From CAYLNK01 sp964384675 (GTDB taxonomy: Bacteria; Acidobacteriota; Thermoanaerobaculia; UBA5066), in NCBI GenBank assembly GCA_964384675.1, contig CAYLNK010000135.1, positions 1 through 15,765 on the forward strand: a DNA stretch of 15,765 bases. Direction: 5' to 3'. The translations under genes were made by a program, and so were the position numbers. A model generated the notes under the pieces. The model was not told the DNA's origin. It did no database searches and saw only the letters and a list, made by a program, of their open reading frames with translations. Shown in pieces: positions 7,273 to 12,828 of this stretch (positions within the stretch are counted from its first letter, which is position 1; every line of letters begins with the position of its first letter).

Positions 7273-9269
7273 GGGCCCTCGGCCAGCGTGATCGTCAGCT
7301 CGTCGGCCGACTGGATCCGGTCGAAGGCCCGTTTGATCGACGCGTACTCCGCCACGCCGTACGTCCCGCCGGCGAGCCGGAAGCTCCTGCGGTACGTCAG
7401 GGTCCGCCCTTCCTGCGCCAGCGTGACCTTGAGCTCACCCTTGCCGCCCAGGACCCGGATCGGGTTGCGTTCCGTCAGCTCCTCCGCGGCGAGGCGCCCG
7501 GGCAGCTCGATCGTGACCTCGTCCTCTTCCGTGTATCCGTACGGGACGAACACCGGCTGCGTCCGTTTGGCGGAAGGGAACGGCGCCGGGCGTCCCTTCC
7601 GGAACCACGAGACGGGGAGCACGAGGCGCGATCCGGCCTTCGAGGCGTAGCCCGGCACCCTCACCTGGTACCTGGTGACGAGCGGCTTCTCCGGCGTGTC
7701 ACGTCCCTCCTCGACGGGCGCCGATACCTCGGCCGAGGCGAGCCGATCCGTCACCTCCTCGCGGATCGCCTTCTCGACGTCACCGGGCGTGCTCGATCCG
7801 AACGCCTCGCGCCGGGCGTGGGCCGCGTGCCCGGTCCTCGCGACGGTCGCCGTTCCGTCGAGCGTGCCGTCCGCGTCGAGGCGGAAACGGGCGCTCCGCT
7901 TCAGCGTGCTCCTCTCGGCCGGCGCCGCGGGGATCGGCACGAAGCGCGGCTCCTTCGGATCGCACAGCAGCGCGTTCTGGTCCTCCACCTCCCAGGGCAG
8001 CTCGCCGAAGGCGACGGACGGCGTCCCCGGGGAGGTGAACCTCCATTCCTCTCCGACCTTCACGGCGGCGAGCAGGCGGCCGAGGAAGTACGACCTCGTG
8101 ATCGCCGGGTCGAAGAAGAAGCGGTCTCGATCGCCGGCCCTCACGACGCGCGCCTCGAGGCCCGCCGCGTTCGCGAGCGCGGTGAACGCGACGTCGATGG
8201 CCCACGACGTGCCCTGCTGCCGGGAGAGCGTCGACGACGGCGATTCGTCCTTCGTCAGCTTGTCCCGCTCCTCGCGGCTCAGGCTCGAGCCGGGGGCGTC
8301 GAGGTTCCGGATCTTGGCGCGGCAGTGTTCGAAGAGAAGGGCCAGCTTCTTCCCGGGGTCGGTCTCGCCGCCGACCACGGAGGCGGCGACGGCCTTGACG
8401 TCACCTCCTGGCCTGAGCGCGGCCTTGTGGTACTCGGCGACGCGGCGTCCGAAGGAGCGCCAGTACTCGTCGGGGGTCCGGCCGTCCTTCAGGCTCCCGT
8501 ACGTGACCAGGATCCAGGCGCGGTACGTGTCCGGGGGCGGCGCGAACGGCTCCTCGGCGACCGAGCGGACGCTCGTGACCGACGTGACCGAGAAGCCGTC
8601 CTTGTCGCGCGTGAACGGCGAGGGCTCGACGCCGAACGTCTGCGTCTCCATCTGCCAGTCGCCGGAGTCGATCGGCCGGAACGCGAACGTCGCCGTCTGG
8701 ATGGGGATCTCGCGCTCGACGATCAGGCGGGTCCCCCACGAGACGCGATCGGGACGGATCTCGCGCCAGCGGTAGTCGACGAGGGAGCCCACCTCGACGC
8801 CCGGCACCGCCACGCTCTGAGCCTTCACCTTGACGCCTCCCGCCCGCACGAGGACCCGCTCGGACAGGGCGTCCTTTCCGGCCTCGACGATCGTGCCGTC
8901 GGGCTTGATCGTCCGCGCCGCCAGGTCCGCGATGCGGGTCCGCCCCTCGTACGGGACGTCGACCCGGGTCCAGGCTTCCTTGCCGCGCTGGGTGAAGACC
9001 TTCACCCGGACGTGGTTCCAGGTGTCCGTCCGGGGATCGCCGGTGAGCTCGAGGCTGTCCTCGATCCGCACGTCCCAGAAGATCGCCTCCGCATCGGCGT
9101 CCGGCTCCACGATCGCGGCACGAAGGGCCAGCTCCTGGGGCGAGACCGGCTTCCACGCGGGAGCCAGCCGGGTCGCCGGCGTCGCGGCGGCGACGGGTCG
9201 GGAGCCGAAGATGGCCGACATGACGACGAGGAGAACCCAGGCGGAGACTCTCGAGGGGGTGTTGGGCAT
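7269..9269 (-). CDS. Exported DUF3857-type protein with degenerate transglutaminase core
   Basis: A 666-residue paralogue lying upstream of, and overlapping, the gene at 5320-7272. An N-terminal hydrophobic segment (residues 10-29, ending PVAAA-T) indicates export. The DUF3857-like region includes DVRIEDSLELTG and FTQRGKEAW, with VDYRWREIRPD near 164-174. The later core aligns with the transglutaminase fold (AIDVAFTALANAAGLEARVV at about 357-376; FTSPGTPSVAFGELPWEV at 411-428). However, the positions expected for Cys, His and Asp appear to be Ser355, Arg398 and Ser412, so enzymatic activity looks lost. A binding or regulatory partner role for the triad-containing neighbour is plausible but inferred. 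The ATG at 9269 has no Shine-Dalgarno (the preceding bases read CCTCC on the coding strand); either the transcript is leaderless or the start is slightly different. Function unknown. Confidence 0.85.
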   Translation of the reverse strand: MPNTPSRVSAWVLLVVMSAIFGSRPVAAATPATRLAPAWKPVSPQELALRAAIVEPDADAEAIFWDVRIEDSLELTGDPRTDTWNHVRVKVFTQRGKEAWTRVDVPYEGRTRIADLAARTIKPDGTIVEAGKDALSERVLVRAGGVKVKAQSVAVPGVEVGSLVDYRWREIRPDRVSWGTRLIVEREIPIQTATFAFRPIDSGDWQMETQTFGVEPSPFTRDKDGFSVTSVTSVRSVAEEPFAPPPDTYRAWILVTYGSLKDGRTPDEYWRSFGRRVAEYHKAALRPGGDVKAVAASVVGGETDPGKKLALLFEHCRAKIRNLDAPGSSLSREERDKLTKDESPSSTLSRQQGTSWAIDVAFTALANAAGLEARVVRAGDRDRFFFDPAITRSYFLGRLLAAVKVGEEWRFTSPGTPSVAFGELPWEVEDQNALLCDPKEPRFVPIPAAPAERSTLKRSARFRLDADGTLDGTATVARTGHAAHARREAFGSSTPGDVEKAIREEVTDRLASAEVSAPVEEGRDTPEKPLVTRYQVRVPGYASKAGSRLVLPVSWFRKGRPAPFPSAKRTQPVFVPYGYTEEDEVTIELPGRLAAEELTERNPIRVLGGKGELKVTLAQEGRTLTYRRSFRLAGGTYGVAEYASIKRAFDRIQSADELTITLAEGP

Positions 9270-9278
9270 GACGGAGGC

Positions 9279-9308
9279 AATCTACAGCGCATGACTCGGA
9301 GCGTGCAA
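9279..9308 (-). promoter_or_regulatory. Candidate promoter of the DUF3857 operon
   Basis: On the minus strand, TTGCAC (9308-9303) and TAGATT (9284-9279) are separated by 18 bp. Both are modest matches to -35/-10. The -10 ends only 9 bases before the ATG at 9269, so initiation would give a nearly leaderless mRNA, which agrees with the missing ribosome site. A GC hairpin (CCCGGC-CGGT-GCCGGG, 9311-9326) lies just upstream. The rest of 9270-9500 holds only the vapBC scar. Confidence 0.3.
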
Positions 9309-9336
9309 ATCCCGGCCGGTGCCGGGGGGAACGCTC

Positions 9337-9437
9337 TCACCGGTCCGTGGAGAACGGGCTCAGCACCGAGACCCCGGTCCCGACCTCAGGGAATCTCGAG
9401 GTGGCTCGAGCGAGCGTGAGGCACCGACGTCGGCGAG
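9337..9437 (-). pseudogene. Deleted remnant of a second vapBC locus
   Basis: Positions 9339-9380 match the vapC 3' end at 4034-4075 (19 identical bases at the outset, ACCGGTCCGTGGAGAACGG, then scattered changes). Positions 9377-9437 match the middle of vapB at 4500-4564 with small indels. The two halves meet at a shared GTCC, so the roughly 428 bp equivalent to 4076-4503 is missing. On the minus strand it still reads ALADVGASRSL (vapB: ALADVGPSRSL) and VLSPFSTDR (vapC: VLNPFSTDR), but the frames no longer agree and the vapB N-terminus is absent. It is a non-functional scar of a related but diverged copy. Confidence 0.85.
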
Positions 9438-9500
9438 CGCGGGCACGGTGTAGCCTTCGGACGTGACGTTCCTGGACGCTAGCCAGTCCCGAACCCGTCG

Positions 9501-11228
9501 TTGAGCCGGGACGAGGACGAGGCCAGGCGCACGAGGCGCCGGCTCCGGGCCTGTGCCCTCGCGGCCGGCCTGTTCCACGCGGCCTTCATCTGGCGCAGCT
9601 CGTTCGTGGTCGAGGGCCGGCGCTGCTTCTCGCTCCTCGACGACGCCATGATCTCGATGCGGTACGCGCGGAACCTCGCCGCCGGCTCCGGGCTGCTGTG
9701 GAACCCCGGCGAGGCGCCTGTGGAGGGGTACACCAACTTCCTCTGGACCCTCGTGATGGGGGCGTTTCACCTCCTGCCGGTCTCGCCGGAGAAGGTGTCG
9801 CTGCTGGTCATGCTCGCCGGAGCCGTTCTCCTCCTCCTCAACCTCGCCGTCGTGGCGAGGATCGCCAGGCACGTCGAGGGCGACGCGTCGCCCGCGATCC
9901 TGGTGAGCGTCTTCCTCGTGGCCACCTGCTACCCGCTGATCTTCTGGACGCTCCGGGGCATGGAGGTCGGGCTCCTCTGCCTCCTGATCGATCTGGCGAT
10001 CGTCCTGGCGTTCCGCCTCCACGACCGCACCTCGCGAGCGGACCTGCTCGCGCTCACCGCCGTCCTCTCCGGCGCGGTCCTGACCCGGCCCGACGCCCTC
10101 GTGCCCGCCGCGGTGCTGATGGTCTTCATGGCGTTCGTCGCGAGGCGGTCGGGCTGGAGGGCGTCGTATGCCCTCGTCCCCGTCGCCCTCCTCGCGGTGA
10201 TCGCCGCCCACACGGCGTTCCGCGTCCGGTACTACGGCGACCCGTTGCCCAACACCTACTACCTGAAGATGACCGGCGTTCCGCTGCTCGATCGGATCAC
10301 CCGCGGCGCGACGGTGATGGCGGAGCTGGTCGCCTATCACCTCTGGCCCGTCCTTCTCCTTCTCCTCGGCGGCGTCTCCGTCCGTGCGCGGAGGCTCGGG
10401 CGGCCCAAGGTGCTCCTCCTCCTCGGGCTCTTCCTGGCGCAGGTCGCGTACTCGATCGCCGTCGGCGGGGACGCCTGGGAGGGAACGGGCTTCTCGAACC
10501 GCTACGTGACCGTCGCCCTGCCCGCCCTGCTCGTCGTGGTGGCCGGCCTGCTCGACTCCAGCGTGGCCGAGAAAGGGAGGATGGTCGTCGCGCTCCTCCC
10601 GGCGCTCGGGATCGGGCTGCTGCTCCACTCCGCCTCCTACCGCGCGACGCGGCCGGAGGCGGCCGTCGCGCTCGCGTCGGCGGGTGCGGCCATCGGCCTC
10701 GCCGGCGGCGGGCTGATCGGGCTCCACCGCGCAGGCCGCCTCCGACCGGCCGTGCGGACGGCGGGCGCCGCCGCCCTGGTGAGCCTGACGTCCGGCTTCT
10801 TCGGCGTCGGCTGCTGGCTCGTGAAGCGGAACAGCGGCGCGATGATCGTGATGGACGGCGAGGCGTCGCGCCTCGGCCTGCTGCTCGCGCGGGTCACCGC
10901 GCCCGACGCGACGATCGCGTACGTCTGGGCCGGCGCGGCGCCGTACTTCGCCGGGCGGCGCGCGGTCGACCTCCTCGGGAAGAACGACCCCACGATCGCC
11001 CGGACGCGGCCTGCCGGGCCGTTCGTCCCCGGCCACGACAGGTGGAGTCTCGCGTACAGCATCGGCGTCCTCCGGCCCGACCTGGTGGTCTCGCTGTGGG
11101 AGCCGACGCCGTCGGACGAGGTGGCGATGGCCCGGTACGGCTACACGAAGCTCGCGAACGGGTCGTACCTGCGGGACGCGACGTCCGGCAAGGTGGACGT
11201 CGCCCGCTGGCTGAGGGTCCTACCGTGA
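9501..11228 (+). CDS. Polytopic GT-C fold glycosyltransferase, AftB-like family
   Basis: A 575-residue integral membrane protein with roughly ten or more hydrophobic segments between residues 15 and 430. The N-terminal signature LLDDAMISMRYARNLAAGSG (46-64 region) followed by WNPGE..VEGYTNFLW (67-82) is characteristic of the family containing mycobacterial AftB-type arabinofuranosyltransferases and many bacterial relatives. Further family-like motifs are LTRPDAL (194-200) and YYGDPLPNTYYLK (244-256). The paired Asp47-Asp48 at the first periplasmic loop is the likely catalytic/cation site of GT-C enzymes using polyprenyl-phosphate sugars. The C-terminal about 120 residues form a soluble extracytoplasmic domain. 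The sugar and acceptor cannot be predicted; an envelope polysaccharide or protein is likely. The only in-frame start before the signature is TTG 9501 (a stop lies at 9480), and it lacks a clear Shine-Dalgarno, so the start is uncertain. It overlaps the tetR-type gene tail-to-tail by 9 bp. Confidence 0.85.
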   Translation: MSRDEDEARRTRRRLRACALAAGLFHAAFIWRSSFVVEGRRCFSLLDDAMISMRYARNLAAGSGLLWNPGEAPVEGYTNFLWTLVMGAFHLLPVSPEKVSLLVMLAGAVLLLLNLAVVARIARHVEGDASPAILVSVFLVATCYPLIFWTLRGMEVGLLCLLIDLAIVLAFRLHDRTSRADLLALTAVLSGAVLTRPDALVPAAVLMVFMAFVARRSGWRASYALVPVALLAVIAAHTAFRVRYYGDPLPNTYYLKMTGVPLLDRITRGATVMAELVAYHLWPVLLLLLGGVSVRARRLGRPKVLLLLGLFLAQVAYSIAVGGDAWEGTGFSNRYVTVALPALLVVVAGLLDSSVAEKGRMVVALLPALGIGLLLHSASYRATRPEAAVALASAGAAIGLAGGGLIGLHRAGRLRPAVRTAGAAALVSLTSGFFGVGCWLVKRNSGAMIVMDGEASRLGLLLARVTAPDATIAYVWAGAAPYFAGRRAVDLLGKNDPTIARTRPAGPFVPGHDRWSLAYSIGVLRPDLVVSLWEPTPSDEVAMARYGYTKLANGSYLRDATSGKVDVARWLRVLP

Positions 11229-11828
11229 CGCCGGAGGCCGCCTCCATCCCGCGAGGCGCAGGACCGCGTCGACGTCCCTGACGAGCCAGTCGGTCGCCTT
11301 CCCGTCCCGGTAGATCGCCCAGGTCATCAGCGAGCCGCTGATCGCCGTCTCCACGGCCCGGGCGAGCCTGGCGGGGTCCGCCGCGCGCGGCAGCTCGCCG
11401 AGCGAGACGGCCTCCTCGAGGAGCCCGGCGATCGCCGACCGTGTGGCGTGGGCCTGCTTCAGGAGATGCCGGTGGAGCTCCGGGTCGGTCAGGTCGAGAT
11501 GGAGGTACGCGAGGTTGCGGGCCAGCGCCTCGGGAGTCTCCGCGAGCCCCGCGGTGCAGCGGGCGTAGCTCCGGAGCGCCGCCACGGGGGAGCGGCTCCG
11601 CGCACGGAGCCCCGCGATCAGGTCCCCGGACGACTCGGCCAGCCGGCCGCTCATGGCCCGGAGGAGCTCCTTCTTGCCGCCGAAACGCTGGACGAGGGCG
11701 CCGGCGGTGAGCCCCGCCTCGGCGGCGATCTCGGCCAACGTCAGCTCCGCCGGCCCGACGCGCGACATGACCCGCACCGCCGCCGCGAACACCTCCTCGT
11801 CGCTCGCCTTGCGGGGGCGGCCGCTCAC
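11220..11828 (-). CDS. TetR/AcrR-family transcriptional regulator
   Basis: A 202-residue protein with the typical TetR layout. The N-terminal helix-turn-helix occupies about residues 10-58, including LTLAEIAAEAGLTAGALVQRFGGKKELL, where the Leu-Tyr-x-x-Phe of many members is replaced by LVQRF. It is followed by a variable all-helical ligand-binding and dimerisation domain. The start is GTG 11828 with AAAAGG upstream. It is transcribed divergently from the SDR gene at 11908 across an AT-rich 79-bp gap that carries an operator-like palindrome, so it very likely represses the SDR gene and itself in the absence of a small-molecule inducer. The ligand is unknown. The 3' end overlaps the glycosyltransferase gene by 9 bp on the opposite strand. 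Confidence 0.93.
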   Translation of the reverse strand: MSGRPRKASDEEVFAAAVRVMSRVGPAELTLAEIAAEAGLTAGALVQRFGGKKELLRAMSGRLAESSGDLIAGLRARSRSPVAALRSYARCTAGLAETPEALARNLAYLHLDLTDPELHRHLLKQAHATRSAIAGLLEEAVSLGELPRAADPARLARAVETAISGSLMTWAIYRDGKATDWLVRDVDAVLRLAGWRRPPASR

Positions 11829-11830
11829 CC

Positions 11831-11859
11831 TTGACCTTTTCTAAATTCAGATTTAGATT
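11831..11859 (+). promoter_or_regulatory. Promoter of the SDR gene
   Basis: TTGACC (11831-11836, five of six to the -35 consensus) and TAGATT (11854-11859) are separated by exactly 17 bp, a good sigma70-type arrangement in an otherwise very GC-rich window. The probable start point leaves about a 40-base leader before the ATG at 11908, which has GGGAGG six bases upstream. Confidence 0.6.
11841..11856. promoter_or_regulatory. Operator-like palindrome between tetR-type gene and SDR gene
   Basis: CTAAATTCAGATTTAG has 6-bp inverted arms (CTAAAT/ATTTAG) around four central bases. It lies within the -35/-10 spacer of the plus-strand promoter and in the leader of the divergent regulator gene, the classic position for a TetR-family operator. 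The assignment to this regulator is inferred from position. Confidence 0.6.
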
Positions 11860-11865
11860 TCATTT

Positions 11866-11886
11866 CTATACCGCCGTTCAGTATAG
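11866..11886. promoter_or_regulatory. Second inverted repeat and possible minus-strand -10 in the divergent region
   Basis: CTATAC and GTATAG form a 6-bp inverted repeat with a 9-base spacer. Overlapping it, CCGCC (11871-11875) and GGCGG (11886-11890) can pair as well. On the minus strand TATACT (11885-11880) is a good -10 for the regulator gene, which would give an approximately 45-base leader including both palindromes. It may be a second regulator site or a hairpin in the SDR mRNA leader. Confidence 0.4.
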
Positions 11887-11907
11887 GCGGCGGGCGGGAG
11901 GCGGGCG

Positions 11908-12819
11908 ATGGCGAAGGCGGGGAGGAAGCGCCGGGTGGCGGTGGTGGCCGGGGCGAGCCGTGGGGCGGGACGCGGCATCGCCCTCGCGCTGGGCGAGGCC
12001 GGGGCGGTCGTCTACGTCGCGGGGCGCACCACCCGCGAGGGGACGAAGCCGGTGGACGGAGCGCCGGGGACGATCGAGGAGACGGCGGCGGAGGTCACCG
12101 CGCGCGGCGGGACCGGGATACCGGTCCGAGCCGACTGCACCGTGGAGACGGACGTCGCCGCGGTCTTCGAGAGGGTGGAGCGGGAGCAGGGGCGCGTCGA
12201 CGTGGCGGCGAGCGCGGTGTGGGGCGGGGCGGACGCGTACCCGACGATGGAGGATTGGCAGGGGGCGTGGAGCCAGCCGTTCCGGGAGCAGCCGGCCACG
12301 GCCTGGCGCCATCTGATGGGAGCCGGACCGCAGGCGTACTTCCTGGTCTGCCTCCACGCCGCGCGGCTCATGGCGCGCGCCGGCAAAGGTCTCCTCGTCG
12401 CGGTGACGGACGGGATCCTGCCCCGCGGAGACGCCGACGCGAACACGATCGCGACGTCGAAATCCGAGCCGACGGGACCGCTCCTCCCGGACCTGGCGCA
12501 CGACACGATCAACCGGCTGATGCGGGCGATCGGGGCGGAGGGCAGGGCGCGGGGCATCAGCGCGGTGACTCTGATGCCCGGCTTCATGCAGACCGAGCGC
12601 GTGCTGCGCCACCTGACCAGCGAGAAGCTGAAGAAGGCGTTCCGCTTCGACCTGAGCGAATCGACGCTCTACGTCGGACGGGCCGTCGCGGCGCTCGCGG
12701 CCGATCCGAAGGTGATGGCGAAGTCGGGACGGGTGTTCTTCGTCGCGGACCTCGCGAAGGAGTACGGGTTCACGGACGCGGACGGACGGCTCGTGCCCCG
12801 GTTCGACCCGACGCGGTGA
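11908..12819 (+). CDS. Short-chain dehydrogenase/reductase family protein, catalytic residues atypical
   Basis: A 303-residue protein with an SDR Rossmann fold. AVVAGASRGAGRGIA (11-25) carries the Gly-rich TGxxxGxG-type cofactor motif, and VVYVAGRTTREG suggests an Arg-based NADP preference. MPGFMQTE (223-230) corresponds to the usual PG motif after strand 6. In relatives recalled from memory the catalytic Y-x-x-x-K falls within a segment like FYDLAKTAVNR. Here the equivalent is LLPDLAHDTINR (192-203), with Pro194 in place of Tyr and His198 in place of Lys. The catalytic Ser region reads VAVTDGI (164-170). The protein may thus bind nucleotide without standard oxidoreductase activity, or use altered residues. 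ATG 11908 has GGGAGG six bases upstream. Expression is likely controlled by the divergent TetR-type regulator. Substrate unknown. Confidence 0.87.
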   Translation: MAKAGRKRRVAVVAGASRGAGRGIALALGEAGAVVYVAGRTTREGTKPVDGAPGTIEETAAEVTARGGTGIPVRADCTVETDVAAVFERVEREQGRVDVAASAVWGGADAYPTMEDWQGAWSQPFREQPATAWRHLMGAGPQAYFLVCLHAARLMARAGKGLLVAVTDGILPRGDADANTIATSKSEPTGPLLPDLAHDTINRLMRAIGAEGRARGISAVTLMPGFMQTERVLRHLTSEKLKKAFRFDLSESTLYVGRAVAALAADPKVMAKSGRVFFVADLAKEYGFTDADGRLVPRFDPTR

Positions 12820-12826
12820 CCCCGCG
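12812..12826. terminator. Weak hairpin between convergent genes
   Basis: CGCGG-TGACC-CCGCG gives a 5-bp GC stem with a 5-base loop. It overlaps the SDR stop (12817-12819) and ends two bases before the stop of the minus-strand gene. There is no T-tract, so termination by this element is uncertain, but it is the only structure in the 9-bp convergent gap. Confidence 0.25.
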
Positions 12827-12828
12827 CC

